Source: an uncultured marine group I thaumarchaeote
GTDB taxonomy: Archaea > Thermoproteota > Nitrososphaeria > Nitrososphaerales > Nitrosopumilaceae
Length of the DNA stretch: 39,102 nt
Direction of reading: 5' to 3'
Assembly (NCBI GenBank): GCA_902512865.1
Contig: CABXKZ010000004.1
Coordinates: forward strand, 1-39,102
Shown here: in pieces, positions 1 to 8,501 of the stretch
How the letters are laid out: the number at the start of each line of letters is the position of its first letter
Numbering within the stretch: position 1 is the first letter of the stretch
The notes under the pieces: generated by a model
Seen by the model: the letters and a program-made list of their open reading frames with translations, nothing else
What the model was told of the DNA's origin: nothing
Databases searched by the model: none
Program-made: the position numbers and the translations under genes

Positions 1-58
1 ATGTTTCTATAAGGCGGTTATTGATCTAGTCTTATTAATTATATATACACAGAATAGT

Positions 59-436
59 ATGGACGATTTTGAAAAAGAATTTCCAGATTTTGATTGGAAA
101 AATACTCCTGCATATAAACACCCAGGAGGAAAGAATTGTCCTTGTCCAAAACACGAATACATTCGAGAACAGATCAATTTTACAAAACAAGTGAATGAAG
201 CAGGTTCAGATGCAGCACGTGTTACTCTCAAATTTTGTCCGGAGCATTATCAAGTATACATCAAGGAAGTTATTCCAGCAATGCCACTAAAATATAAAAT
301 TCTTACAAAAATTGCATTAAAAATTGGTGCGATACAAATAGAACATTTAACTCACATGCAATCAGATTTGTGTTTTTATTGCAAGTTTGGTTCAGGCGGA
401 CATGGAAAGAAAAGCGAACTTCCACCAATGCCTTAG
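59..436 (+). CDS. Conserved-type hypothetical Cys/His-rich small protein
   Basis: A 125-residue protein I do not recognise. It is soluble, with no signal peptide or membrane segment. Five cysteines lie at residues 27 and 29 (CPC, followed by His32), 60 (FCPEH, with His63) and 105/108 (CFYC). Several histidines sit between them, so a bound metal is plausible but unproven. The acidic, aromatic N-terminus and the Gly/His/Pro-rich tail look like flexible ends. An AT-rich TATA-like stretch lies just upstream (about 33-48), consistent with a short or absent leader. The stop codon interlocks with that of the convergent small zinc protein (overlap 433-436). I infer a real gene from its regular codon use and promoter; function unknown. 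Confidence 0.7.
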   Translation: MDDFEKEFPDFDWKNTPAYKHPGGKNCPCPKHEYIREQINFTKQVNEAGSDAARVTLKFCPEHYQVYIKEVIPAMPLKYKILTKIALKIGAIQIEHLTHMQSDLCFYCKFGSGGHGKKSELPPMP

Positions 437-669
437 TTTATCGGACTGAGTCTAATTTTTGGTCTATGTGGAGTATCGTGATGACATTTCTTTTCACATA
501 TTGGACACATTTTTCTGTCAAGAAATATGCATTGACATATGTGTGACTTGAGATAACTTTCAGCTGCAGTAGAATTTTCACCAGTCCCATTACAAAAAGG
601 ACATTGCGAATCAATCAATTCAATTATTCCTCCACCCTTACAAACGCCACAAATGTCAGAATTAGTCAC
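433..669 (-). CDS. Small zinc-ribbon protein with DnaJ-type CxxCxGxG motifs
   Basis: A 78-residue protein with nine cysteines. C7-x2-C10-KGGG and C23-x2-C26-NGTG match the CxxCxGxG zinc motif of DnaJ-type proteins; a second cluster follows (C45, C47, C55, C58, C62 with His63, His64 and His68). It probably binds two zinc ions. There is no J domain, so it is not a DnaJ. The start is GTG at 669, supported by a TATA-like box (rc GTTTAAT, centre about 695) 26 bp upstream. Its TAA overlaps the TAG of the convergent neighbour by 4 bp. Function unknown; a small metal-binding accessory protein is the most I can infer. Confidence 0.65.
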   Translation of the reverse strand: MTNSDICGVCKGGGIIELIDSQCPFCNGTGENSTAAESYLKSHICQCIFLDRKMCPICEKKCHHDTPHRPKIRLSPIN

Positions 670-733
670 AAGTTTATTGAGGAAAAAGAGGATTAAACTC
701 TTACTGTAAGATTTTTTTTAACATCGAGTTAGG

Positions 734-740
734 CTTATAC
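734..740 (+). promoter_or_regulatory. TATA-like box for the ubiD-family gene
   Basis: CTTATAC is centred at 737, 28 bp upstream of the ATG at 765 but only 16 bp upstream of the ATG at 753. Archaeal TATA boxes usually lie about 26 bp from the transcription start, so this favours 765 as a leaderless start. Confidence 0.45.
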
Positions 741-764
741 CTTCTTTTTGAAATGAGGAAACAT

Positions 765-2201
765 ATGCCAATTGAAGATATTCATGAGCTAATCGAGATT
801 TTTGAAAAAGCTGGAGAGTTAAGAAAAATTTCTACACAAGTAGATTCAGAACTTGAAGTTGCAGAAATTTTACGTCGAACAATGTATAATAATGGACCCG
901 CATTATTATTTGAAAATGTAAAAGGATATGAAATGCCAATTTTAGGAAATGCATTTGGTTCAATGAAACGATTAGAATTATCACTTGAGACATCAGACTT
1001 TACGGAAATTGGACAGAGAATTGCAGATATGTCAAAGATGGAGATTCCAAAGGGCATGCTAAATAAGATTAAAAAATTACCAGAACTCTCAAAAATGAGC
1101 GAATCATTTCCAAGTTTAGAAAAAAGTGGACCAGTCAGCGAAATAATTAGAGAGAATCCAACTTTTGATGATATACCAATTTTAAAATCATTTCATAAGG
1201 ATGCTGGAAAATTCATTACGTTTGGATTAACCGCAACAAAACACCCTGAAACAGGAATTAGAAATTTAGGAGTATATAGAATACAAATTCTAGACAGTAC
1301 TCATGCCTTAATGCATTGGCAAAAACACAAGCGTGGTGCAGAACATCACGACCTTACAAAGTCAACTAAAACAGAAGTTGCAATTGTGATTGGAGGAGAA
1401 CCTGCAACAGTATTCTCAGGAGTCGCACCAGTTCCAGAAGGATTAGACAAGTATCTTTTTGCAGGAATAACAAGAAAGAAAGGAATCAAGATGATAAAAT
1501 GTAAAACAATTGATGTCGAAGTTCCTGCAAATGCAGAAATTGTTTTGGAAGGATATGTGGATTCATCAGATATTAGAGATGAAGGACCGTTTGGAGATCA
1601 TACAGGGTATTACACACCAAAAGAACCATTTCCAACTTTTACATTAACTGGGATGATGCAAAGAAAGAACCCAATCTATCTTACAACAGTTGTAGGAAAA
1701 CCTGTGTTAGAAGATGCATATATTGGCAAGGTCATTGCAAGTTCATTTTTACCAATGATTAGGATGTTTCATCCTGAAGTAGTAGACTTTGCAATGCCTG
1801 CCGCAGGATGGTTTCAAGGTCTTGCGATAATTTCTATAAAAAAGAGATACCCAGGTCAAGCAAAAAAAGTCATGATGGGGTTATGGGGCATGGGACAACT
1901 TGCGTTAACAAAAATGTTTGTCGTAGTAGATGAAGATGTGAATGTACATGACATGAATGATGTAATCTGGGCAATAACAACTAGAACAGATGCTGCAAGA
2001 GATATTACAATTATAGATAAAACACCTACGGATACATTAGATCCTGCATCACCATTGGTAAATCTAGGCTCAAAATTAGGAATCGACGCAACACAAAAAA
2101 CTGCAGAAGAAGGATTTGAAAGAGAAATACAAGAAAAAGTCCAAGTTGACGATGAAACTAAGAAATTAGTTGATTCAAGATGGGCAGAATATAGAATTTA
2201 A
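765..2201 (+). CDS. UbiD-family prenyl-FMN-dependent decarboxylase
   Basis: This 478-residue protein has the full length of the UbiD family, which decarboxylates unsaturated acids using prenylated FMN made by UbiX. The family signature GPFGDHTGYY is followed by a conserved TVVGKP-LEDAYIGK segment. In archaea such enzymes act as anhydromevalonate-phosphate decarboxylase (modified mevalonate pathway) or in menaquinone synthesis. Sequence alone does not choose between them, but the facing gene is MqnC-like, which favours the quinone route. I chose ATG 765 (MPIEDIHELI) rather than ATG 753, because a TATA-like box sits 28 bp upstream of 765 and homologues usually start close to this helix. The stop codons of this gene and the facing gene interlock (2198-2201). 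No ubiX is visible in the window. Confidence 0.85.
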   Translation: MPIEDIHELIEIFEKAGELRKISTQVDSELEVAEILRRTMYNNGPALLFENVKGYEMPILGNAFGSMKRLELSLETSDFTEIGQRIADMSKMEIPKGMLNKIKKLPELSKMSESFPSLEKSGPVSEIIRENPTFDDIPILKSFHKDAGKFITFGLTATKHPETGIRNLGVYRIQILDSTHALMHWQKHKRGAEHHDLTKSTKTEVAIVIGGEPATVFSGVAPVPEGLDKYLFAGITRKKGIKMIKCKTIDVEVPANAEIVLEGYVDSSDIRDEGPFGDHTGYYTPKEPFPTFTLTGMMQRKNPIYLTTVVGKPVLEDAYIGKVIASSFLPMIRMFHPEVVDFAMPAAGWFQGLAIISIKKRYPGQAKKVMMGLWGMGQLALTKMFVVVDEDVNVHDMNDVIWAITTRTDAARDITIIDKTPTDTLDPASPLVNLGSKLGIDATQKTAEEGFEREIQEKVQVDDETKKLVDSRWAEYRI

Positions 2202-3316
2202 CGCATAGATACGGTTTCATAAAAGTTATCACGCTCTTCAGCAGAATAACCAATCTGTTTAATTGAATCAATAATTCGAGTGTCAGTTAATTCAGTAGAA
2301 CGAGACCCAGTACAAGAAACCACTTCTTCGCCAATTAATGTTCCACCAAAGTCATCAGAACCATACTGTAATGCCAATTGTGCCATACCAATACCATTTG
2401 TTAACCAAGATGATTGTATATGATCAATTAATCCATCAAAAATTATTCTAGAAATTGCAATCATCTTTAATAATTGGATTCCACCTGCACCAGTAGTAAC
2501 GGTTCCCTCTTTTTGCATCAATGTATTGTTTGGCTCAAAACTCCATGGAATAAATGCCATGAACCCATTAAGATCTTTTTGTAGTTTAACAATTTTATCA
2601 TAATGTTCTACGATGTCATTATTTGTTTCAACATGACCATACATCATAGTTGCAGAAGCAGGTAAACCTAACTCAAATGATTCTTTCATTATTCTAATCC
2701 AATCATCACTATCAATTTTTTTTGGACTAATGATTTCTTTAACAGAATCAGTTAAAATTTCCGCACCAGCCCCCGGAACAGATTGTAAACCGGCATCTTT
2801 TAATCGTGATAAAATTTCTTTTGTTGATGATTTTTCTACTCGTGCAATCATATCTATTTCAGAGGTAGATAATCCATGTACTCCCACCAGAGGGAATTTT
2901 GAACGAATCATTTTAAAAGAATCTTCATAGTATTCAATTCCAAGGTCAGGATTGTGACCACCTTGAATTAAGACTTGTCTTATCTTGAACATGTCCCATC
3001 CAGTCTTTACTCTCGCTTCAATTTCTTCTAGAGTCAAAGTATATGCTTCATCATGGTTAGGAGGACGATAAAATGCACAGAATTTACAATCAGTAATACA
3101 GACATTTGTATAATTCAAAATGATATTATTTACAAAAGATACTTTTTTCCCAAACTTTTTTTGAGTGATAATTCCAGCTACAAGTCCTAAAAGATAGACA
3201 TCATCAGATTTCAGTAGTCTCAGATAATCATCTTTTTTTGGTCTAATACCAATAAGTGAGTTTTCTAAGATATCTCCTATTTCACTAGAGTGAATTTGCT
3301 GTGTTAATTGACTCAA
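2198..3316 (-). CDS. mqnC: Radical SAM enzyme, MqnC/CofH family (probable cyclic dehypoxanthinyl futalosine synthase)
   Basis: A 372-residue radical SAM enzyme. The iron-sulfur motif is C73-x3-C77-x2-C80 followed by AFYRP. MqnC cyclises dehypoxanthinyl futalosine in the futalosine route to menaquinone; CofH makes an F420 precursor. The motif FMAFIPWSFEPNNT and the C-terminal SDDFGGTLIGEEVV resemble MqnC, whereas CofH usually has FTEFVPLPF at the first site, so I prefer MqnC. The start is TTG at 3316: no in-frame ATG lies near the N-terminus, and a TATA-like element (about 3339-3348) is 27 bp upstream. The UbiD-family gene faces it with a 4-bp overlap of stop codons. A CofH-like side function cannot be excluded. 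Confidence 0.8.
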   Translation of the reverse strand: MSQLTQQIHSSEIGDILENSLIGIRPKKDDYLRLLKSDDVYLLGLVAGIITQKKFGKKVSFVNNIILNYTNVCITDCKFCAFYRPPNHDEAYTLTLEEIEARVKTGWDMFKIRQVLIQGGHNPDLGIEYYEDSFKMIRSKFPLVGVHGLSTSEIDMIARVEKSSTKEILSRLKDAGLQSVPGAGAEILTDSVKEIISPKKIDSDDWIRIMKESFELGLPASATMMYGHVETNNDIVEHYDKIVKLQKDLNGFMAFIPWSFEPNNTLMQKEGTVTTGAGGIQLLKMIAISRIIFDGLIDHIQSSWLTNGIGMAQLALQYGSDDFGGTLIGEEVVSCTGSRSTELTDTRIIDSIKQIGYSAEERDNFYETVSMR

Positions 3317-3388
3317 TCATAATCTATCGTTTGAGATTAATATTTAATTCTTAGATAAAAAATGAGCCTAAAATTACATTTTTGGCAA

Positions 3389-3398
3389 TTTTTAAGTA
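3389..3398 (+). promoter_or_regulatory. TATA-like box of the shikimate gene cluster
   Basis: TTTTTAAGTA is centred 27 bp upstream of the ATG at 3421. This implies a leaderless mRNA and decides the start of the first shikimate gene in favour of 3421 rather than the TTG at 3382, which lies upstream of this box. Confidence 0.5.
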
Positions 3399-3420
3399 TG
3401 GTATACCAAAGATATCACTA

Positions 3421-4206
3421 ATGGCAACAGGTACTGAAATTAGATTAAGTAAGATTATGAGAAAAGGCAAGATGCTTTGCATTCCAATGGATCATGGAAT
3501 TTCTAATGGACCAATTGAAGGATTAGAAAAACCACATGACGTAATTTACAAATGTGAAAATCATGGTCTGACAAGCATAATAATTAACAAAGGAATTATC
3601 AAAACATTACCAAGACCAACAAAAGTTGGAATTTTAGCTCATTTTTCTTCTAGTACTGCATTATCATTATCTCCAAATAGAAAGATGTTGACAGGTTCTG
3701 TTAAAGAAGCAATACGATTAGGTGCAGATGGAGTTTCACTACACATCAACATTGGAGGAAAAGAAGAACCAGAAATGATTGAACAGTTAGGAAAAATTTC
3801 TGAAGAATGTCATGAATGGAATGTTCCATTACTTGCAATGATGTATCCGAGAGGAGAAAATGTCAAAGACCCACATGATCCAGAAATTGTAGCTCATACT
3901 GCAAGAATTGGTGCAGAGTGTGGTGCAGATATTGTCAAGACATTGTACACAGGAGATATTGATTCATTCAAGAAGGTTGTAGAAAGTATTCCAGTTCCAG
4001 TGGTAATTGCTGGAGGTCCAAAATCAAAAACTGACTTGGACATTTTACAAATGACTGAAGATGCAATGGATGCAGGTGCAAAGGGAGTTACATATGGAAG
4101 AAATATTTTTGCTCATAAATCACCAGATAAATTGGTAGATGCGTTAGCAGGAATAATTTTCAGAAAAGAATCAGCAAAAGAAATGGCAAAAAAAATTGGC
4201 AAATGA
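3421..4206 (+). CDS. aroA': 2-amino-3,7-dideoxy-D-threo-hept-6-ulosonate (ADH) synthase, class I aldolase family
   Basis: This 261-residue protein belongs to the archaeal FbaB/DhnA aldolase family. It matches ADH synthase, the first enzyme of the archaeal route to dehydroquinate, which condenses aspartate semialdehyde with a deoxyketohexose phosphate in place of DAHP synthase. Visible residues are the catalytic Asp in MDHG (Asp24) and the Schiff-base lysine in IVKTLYTGD (Lys173). It is followed directly by dehydroquinate synthase II, which fixes its role; a glycolytic aldolase is the less likely alternative. An upstream TTG would add 13 residues, but the TATA-like box falls inside that extension. 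The end overlaps the next gene by 11 bp. Confidence 0.9.
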   Translation: MATGTEIRLSKIMRKGKMLCIPMDHGISNGPIEGLEKPHDVIYKCENHGLTSIIINKGIIKTLPRPTKVGILAHFSSSTALSLSPNRKMLTGSVKEAIRLGADGVSLHINIGGKEEPEMIEQLGKISEECHEWNVPLLAMMYPRGENVKDPHDPEIVAHTARIGAECGADIVKTLYTGDIDSFKKVVESIPVPVVIAGGPKSKTDLDILQMTEDAMDAGAKGVTYGRNIFAHKSPDKLVDALAGIIFRKESAKEMAKKIGK

Positions 4207-5254
4207 TAAACTTTTGATTGTCCAACCAAAAGTTGGAAAAAATCAACTAAATAGATTTGTAAAAAATTTGGAAGATGAAGGTGTCAAGTACGTCTATGCA
4301 GATCCAAAAGTAATTACAGACAAAAAAAGTAAGATGAAAACGATATTCACCACACCCAATGCAGATTATGTTGTACTTAACAAGGAAGGTAAGAAAATTA
4401 GAGGGAAAAAAGTGGGAAAACAATTTAAAATTCTATCAAATAAAGACATTGATGGCGTTTTTGAGACTGCAAAAAAAGGGCTTGATTTTGTCATAATCGA
4501 GGTAAAAGATTGGAAGATCATCCCATTAGAGAATATTATAGCAAAATTACACAAGATCCACACACAAATATTCACAATAGCTAAAAATCAGAAAGAAGTT
4601 AGAAAGATGTTTTCTATTCTAGATGTTGGTGTTGACGGAGTCATATTTCAAACAGGTTCTATAGGAGAAGTACAAGAGACCTTAGTAAATCTTGGAACAA
4701 AGAGTTTTGATTTGAGTAAAGCAAAGATTACAGAGATTCAAGAGATAGGTGATGGAGAACGAGTTTGTGTTGATACCGCATCAATGTTACATAAAGGAGA
4801 AGGAATGTTAATTGGAAGTAGAGCAAATTTTATGTTTTTAGTTCACAATGAATCAGTTGGCTCATCATTTACATCACCAAGACCATTTAGAGTTAATGCA
4901 GGGGCAGTTCATTGTTACACATTATCACCAGATGGAAATACAAAATATCTATCAGAATTAGAAACTGGTAGTGAAGTGTTAATCTTAAATTCCAAAGGAA
5001 AGGCAAGAAGAGCAGCAATTGGGAGATGTAAAATTGAGAAAAGACCAATGTTGTTAATAAAAGCAAAAGTTGGTAACGAGATTGGAGGAATTATTGCACA
5101 AGATGCGGAGACCATACGATTTGTAAAAGCAAATGGACAATTGGTTTCAGTCACACACCTCAAGAAAGGGGATTCGGTTTTGGTATTTTCAAAAGAAGCT
5201 ACTGGAAGACATTTTGGTATGGAAGTATCAGATGAATATATCCTTGAAAAATAA
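4196..5254 (+). CDS. aroB': 3-dehydroquinate synthase II (archaeal type)
   Basis: A 352-residue match to the archaeal 3-dehydroquinate synthase family. It converts ADH to 3-dehydroquinate by NAD-dependent oxidative deamination and cyclisation, and is unrelated to bacterial AroB. The conserved C-terminal part includes HCYTLSPDGNTKYLSELETG and a final ATGRHFG segment. The start is TTG at 4196, inside the end of the ADH synthase gene; the protein aligns from its first residues and no ATG occurs for about 50 codons. Its stop overlaps the ATG of aroD (TAATG), so the three genes are translationally coupled. Confidence 0.92.
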   Translation: MANDKLLIVQPKVGKNQLNRFVKNLEDEGVKYVYADPKVITDKKSKMKTIFTTPNADYVVLNKEGKKIRGKKVGKQFKILSNKDIDGVFETAKKGLDFVIIEVKDWKIIPLENIIAKLHKIHTQIFTIAKNQKEVRKMFSILDVGVDGVIFQTGSIGEVQETLVNLGTKSFDLSKAKITEIQEIGDGERVCVDTASMLHKGEGMLIGSRANFMFLVHNESVGSSFTSPRPFRVNAGAVHCYTLSPDGNTKYLSELETGSEVLILNSKGKARRAAIGRCKIEKRPMLLIKAKVGNEIGGIIAQDAETIRFVKANGQLVSVTHLKKGDSVLVFSKEATGRHFGMEVSDEYILEK

Positions 5255-5916
5255 TGAAGTATAAGACGTGCGTCTCAATAGGTGAGAAGAACCCAAAAAA
5301 ATTAAAAAATGTTTTAAAAAAGGCACTTTTAAAATCAGATTTTGCAGAGATACGATTTGATTACTTGAAAAAAGCAGACATACCAATTGTATTAGAGGAT
5401 ATTAAAAAAAGCCTCTCAAGATGTGTGTGTACGTTACGACCAAGATCAGAAGGAGGAGTATTCATTGGAAAAGAGGGTGAAAGAAGATTAATTCTACGTT
5501 TAATTGCAGAATATAATCCGTTTTTATTAGATGTCGAATTCAATGCAATTCAGAAAGACAAGAAACTTGCATCATATTTGAGAAAAACAAAATGCAAATT
5601 ATTGATTTCATGGCATGATTTTAAGAAGACACCTAATGAATCTCAGTTAAGATCTAAATTCAACAAAATGGCTAAGTTTTCAAATATAGTGAAAATTGTG
5701 ACTGTAGCAAATAGCGTTTCTGATGCATCTAGGTTACTTTCACTTTATTCTATAAAATCAGAGAATGAAACAATAGCATTTTGTATGGGCGAACAAGGTA
5801 AGTTTTCAAGAATTTTGTGTTTGCATCTAGGTAGTCCATTTACCTATGTATCATTAGGAAAGGCAATTGCGCCAGGACAATTTAGTTTGAGAGAGATTAA
5901 ATCACTTGAATGTTGA
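5254..5916 (+). CDS. aroD: 3-dehydroquinate dehydratase, type I
   Basis: A 220-residue type I dehydroquinase that dehydrates 3-dehydroquinate to 3-dehydroshikimate through a Schiff base. The catalytic histidine lies in SWHDF (His121) and the imine-forming lysine in NIVKIVT (Lys147). The C-terminal MGEQGKFSR and GQFS segments, which close over the substrate, are present. It is slightly short for the family but complete. It is joined to dehydroquinate synthase by a TAATG overlap and is the last gene before the oppositely oriented secreted protein, so the shikimate cluster is split into at least two transcripts here. Confidence 0.93.
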   Translation: MKYKTCVSIGEKNPKKLKNVLKKALLKSDFAEIRFDYLKKADIPIVLEDIKKSLSRCVCTLRPRSEGGVFIGKEGERRLILRLIAEYNPFLLDVEFNAIQKDKKLASYLRKTKCKLLISWHDFKKTPNESQLRSKFNKMAKFSNIVKIVTVANSVSDASRLLSLYSIKSENETIAFCMGEQGKFSRILCLHLGSPFTYVSLGKAIAPGQFSLREIKSLEC

Positions 5917-5948
5917 TCAGGCATGATATGATTTTCTAATTAGTTTGA

Positions 5949-6734
5949 TTAAGAATTTCCAGCAGGTCTATTCATTGTTCCAAAGAATTGATATTGTTTG
6001 CTAACTGTTTGTCCATCTAGAGAAGCAGTTACATCAACAGTATACAAATGACTAATTTTCCATAGACTAGGATCTAGAGTTGTTTCGTCAGCCATTACTT
6101 CATATCTATAGAATATTTTTCCTGTTTCACCAGTAGCAGTATGAATTTTTTCACCTTCTTCATCAGTGAGAATTACATTTATGGTAACACCAGATAATAC
6201 TTGGTTATTATGATGTTGATAATCAGTTCCACTGTACACATCTTCATAAAACACTTTTGCATCTAATACAAACTTTCCTTCAGGATATACTTTTGAATAT
6301 CCTTCAAATAATATGTGAAGAGGCTTTCCGGATATAACAGGAGTTTCAGGAATTTCATCAACTATGTCTTTGTTTATGGTAATTTCTGGACTAACTACGT
6401 CAACTTGTATAATTCCAATTTCAATTAGATATTTCATCGCATTAATAAATTCAGAGTCTGGAATTAAATTCTCAGACCACCAACCAGCAGTATTTCTTAC
6501 CCAATCAGGAATGATTTTGTCAGGTCCAAGAGGAGCAGATTCGATTGATGGAACGTAAATAATTCCTTCATTGATCAAAAATTCAAGACTGGTTGTAAAT
6601 TCACTCTGTGAGATTTGTCTGTCAGCCCACCAAGAGGCATTATTCTTAACCCAATCAGGAACATCTTCAGAAAAAGAGAATGGAAGGATTGAAAATCCAA
6701 TTACCATGACAAGAAAAAAAGGAAGTTTTTCCAT
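5949..6734 (-). CDS. Secreted protein with two Trp-rich archaeal repeats
   Basis: A 261-residue exported protein. Residues 1-22 form a signal peptide (MEKLPFF, a hydrophobic core, then FSFSED). Two repeats of about 36 residues follow, spaced exactly 50 residues apart (25-60 and 75-110). Each has PDWV+N.A.WW, an acidic-polar turn, SEF and a helix ending I.GII. Such repeats are common in exported proteins of ammonia-oxidising archaea, but their function is not established. Residues 130-261 look like a beta-sandwich domain. The ATG at 6734 has a TATA-like stretch (about 6759-6770) upstream. It interrupts the shikimate genes on the opposite strand and has no evident link to them. Confidence 0.8.
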   Translation of the reverse strand: MEKLPFFLVMVIGFSILPFSFSEDVPDWVKNNASWWADRQISQSEFTTSLEFLINEGIIYVPSIESAPLGPDKIIPDWVRNTAGWWSENLIPDSEFINAMKYLIEIGIIQVDVVSPEITINKDIVDEIPETPVISGKPLHILFEGYSKVYPEGKFVLDAKVFYEDVYSGTDYQHHNNQVLSGVTINVILTDEEGEKIHTATGETGKIFYRYEVMADETTLDPSLWKISHLYTVDVTASLDGQTVSKQYQFFGTMNRPAGNS

Positions 6735-6796
6735 AGTTTTGGTTGTTTTTGGTAGAATTAATTTTTATGATGAAAAAAATTTTTACCAATGAATAG

Positions 6797-6804
6797 GTTA
6801 TATC
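6797..6804 (+). promoter_or_regulatory. TATA-like box for aroE and the downstream shikimate genes
   Basis: GTTATATC is centred about 26 bp upstream of the aroE ATG (6826), implying a leaderless transcript that restarts the shikimate cluster after the opposite-strand gene. Confidence 0.5.
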
Positions 6805-6825
6805 AATCTAATTTGGATTAGAATT

Positions 6826-7650
6826 ATGCTAAAGACATTTGCAGTAATCGGTGATCCTATTGATCATTCATTATCGCCAACAATTCACAATGCAGCATAT
6901 AGAGAATTAGAGATGGAATGTACATACATTGCATATAGAGTCGCTCAAGGGGAATTGGCTACAGGCATAGAATCTTTGAAAAAAATCAAGATTGCAGGAT
7001 TTAATGTTACAATACCACACAAAATTGAAATGATGAGATATTTAGATAACTTGGACGACAATTGTAAAAAAATTGGAGCCGTAAATACAGTTCTTAATGA
7101 TGATGGAATATTGAGAGGGTTTAACACAGACATGGACGGTTTTTTGGAACCAATAAAAAGAAAAGAGATTGAAATAAAAAATTCAAGAATTATTATTCTT
7201 GGTGCTGGCGGAGCAGCAAGAGCTATCATTGCAGGATTTCAAAAAGAAAATGCAAAAGAGATTACAATTGTTAATAGAACAAAGAGTAAAGGAGATGAAT
7301 TGTCTGAATTTTCAAACAGAATGGGGTTAAGTTCTGTATCAAGTTCAATTAAAGACATGGAAGATTTTGATTCACAATTTGATATGATAGTTAATGCATC
7401 ATCATTGGGATTGAAAGGGGAGAAAAATATTATTCCAAGTAGATTGTTTGATGAACAAACAACAGTGTATGATATAGTTTACAAACCAATAAAAACAGAT
7501 TTGATAAATAAGGCGAAAGAAAAAAATTGTAGAATTATATTTGGTTATGAAATGTTGCTTGGTCAAGCAATACGTTCATTTGAGATTTGGTTAGATAAAC
7601 AAGCTCCATATGATGCAATGAAACGTGCTATTCTAGGAGGGTCCGGATGA
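6826..7650 (+). CDS. aroE: Shikimate dehydrogenase
   Basis: A 274-residue NADP-dependent enzyme reducing 3-dehydroshikimate to shikimate. The N-terminal substrate domain has HSLSPTIHN, the catalytic lysine in NVTIPHK (Lys66) and the partner aspartate in FNTDMDGF (Asp102). The Rossmann motif GAGGAARA begins near residue 127, and VNRTKSK after the second strand suggests NADP preference. Length is typical. It starts a new transcript (TATA-like box 26 bp upstream) and overlaps the shikimate kinase start (ATGA, 7647-7650). Confidence 0.95.
   Translation: MLKTFAVIGDPIDHSLSPTIHNAAYRELEMECTYIAYRVAQGELATGIESLKKIKIAGFNVTIPHKIEMMRYLDNLDDNCKKIGAVNTVLNDDGILRGFNTDMDGFLEPIKRKEIEIKNSRIIILGAGGAARAIIAGFQKENAKEITIVNRTKSKGDELSEFSNRMGLSSVSSSIKDMEDFDSQFDMIVNASSLGLKGEKNIIPSRLFDEQTTVYDIVYKPIKTDLINKAKEKNCRIIFGYEMLLGQAIRSFEIWLDKQAPYDAMKRAILGGSG
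7635..7640 (+). promoter_or_regulatory. Shine-Dalgarno sequence for shikimate kinase
   Basis: AGGAGG lies 6 bases before the ATG at 7647, inside the end of aroE. It is a strong Shine-Dalgarno match and supports re-initiation within the operon, unlike the leaderless first genes. Confidence 0.6.
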
Positions 7651-8501
7651 CAGAGGTAGTGGCTATGGTGTATGGTGCAGTATCTATGGTAAATGCAATT
7701 GCAATAGGAAAAGGCTCAACATTAGGAATTGATACATTTGTAGAAGCCACATTAATAAAAAAAGAAGGAACTGGAATTCATATCACTTCCGAAAATAAGA
7801 CAATTAGTTCACGTTTGATAAATAAGGTAATTGACAATATGATTCCAAAGAAAGTTTTAGAGAATACAAGACTAGAGTTAGACTTTAGATCAAACATACC
7901 TACAGGATATGGATTAAAGAGCTCTAGTGCAATTTCAACAGCAGTTGTATTATCATGTGCAAAAGCTTTTGGCAAACAAATGAGCGATGAAGAAATTTTG
8001 AAGATGGGTTCTAAAACATCAATACAAACCAAAGTCAGTATTACTGGTGCTTATGATGACGCATGTGCATGTTATTTTGGAGGGTTCAATGTAACGGATA
8101 ACTTGAAGATGAAGTTGTTGCACAGAGAGGTAGGTCCAAAAGAACTGCAAGCAATAATTTTTTTACCAAAATCAAGAAAGCGAGGTAATTTGAAAAGGCT
8201 GAAAGAATTCAAGAATGCGTTTGAAAGATCATGGGAATTTGCAAAGAGTTCAGATTATTGGAATGCAGGAATACTCAACGGAATTGCAACAACCTCAATT
8301 TTGAATTCAGACCCAAATTTAATCATGAAATTAATGGAAAAAGGTGCATTGTGCGCAACAATTTCAGGTAATGGACCTTCAATAATTGCAATCACAGATA
8401 AAAAGAATAAATCAAGAATTCAGAAAGAATTTTCAGGATTGGAAGGGAAGGTAATGATAGCTAACATCAATAACAAAAAGGCATATGTTCATGAATTGTA
8501 A
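7647..8501 (+). CDS. aroK: Shikimate kinase, archaeal GHMP type
   Basis: A 284-residue member of the GHMP kinase superfamily that phosphorylates shikimate in archaea; it is unrelated to bacterial AroK. The nucleotide-binding loop IPTGYGLKSSSAIS lies at residues 84-97, and the third GHMP motif appears near the C-terminus as ISGNGPSIIAI. TGAYDDACACYFGG is typical of the archaeal shikimate kinase branch. A strong AGGAGG precedes the ATG, which overlaps the aroE stop. The gene's end overlaps aroA, so aroE-aroK-aroA are coupled. Confidence 0.93.
   Translation: MTEVVAMVYGAVSMVNAIAIGKGSTLGIDTFVEATLIKKEGTGIHITSENKTISSRLINKVIDNMIPKKVLENTRLELDFRSNIPTGYGLKSSSAISTAVVLSCAKAFGKQMSDEEILKMGSKTSIQTKVSITGAYDDACACYFGGFNVTDNLKMKLLHREVGPKELQAIIFLPKSRKRGNLKRLKEFKNAFERSWEFAKSSDYWNAGILNGIATTSILNSDPNLIMKLMEKGALCATISGNGPSIIAITDKKNKSRIQKEFSGLEGKVMIANINNKKAYVHEL

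Noticed and set aside
2198..3316. CofH (F420 synthesis) for the radical SAM gene
   Set aside because: The FMAFIPWSFEPNNT and DDFGGTL segments fit MqnC better; kept only as an alternative.
3382..3420. Upstream TTG extension of ADH synthase by 13 residues
   Set aside because: The extension contains the TATA-like box that is 27 bp from ATG 3421, and homologues begin near the later ATG.
6364..6792. Two plus-strand open frames opposite the secreted-protein gene
   Set aside because: They are antisense shadows: the minus-strand frame has a signal peptide and clear repeats, while the plus-strand products resemble nothing.
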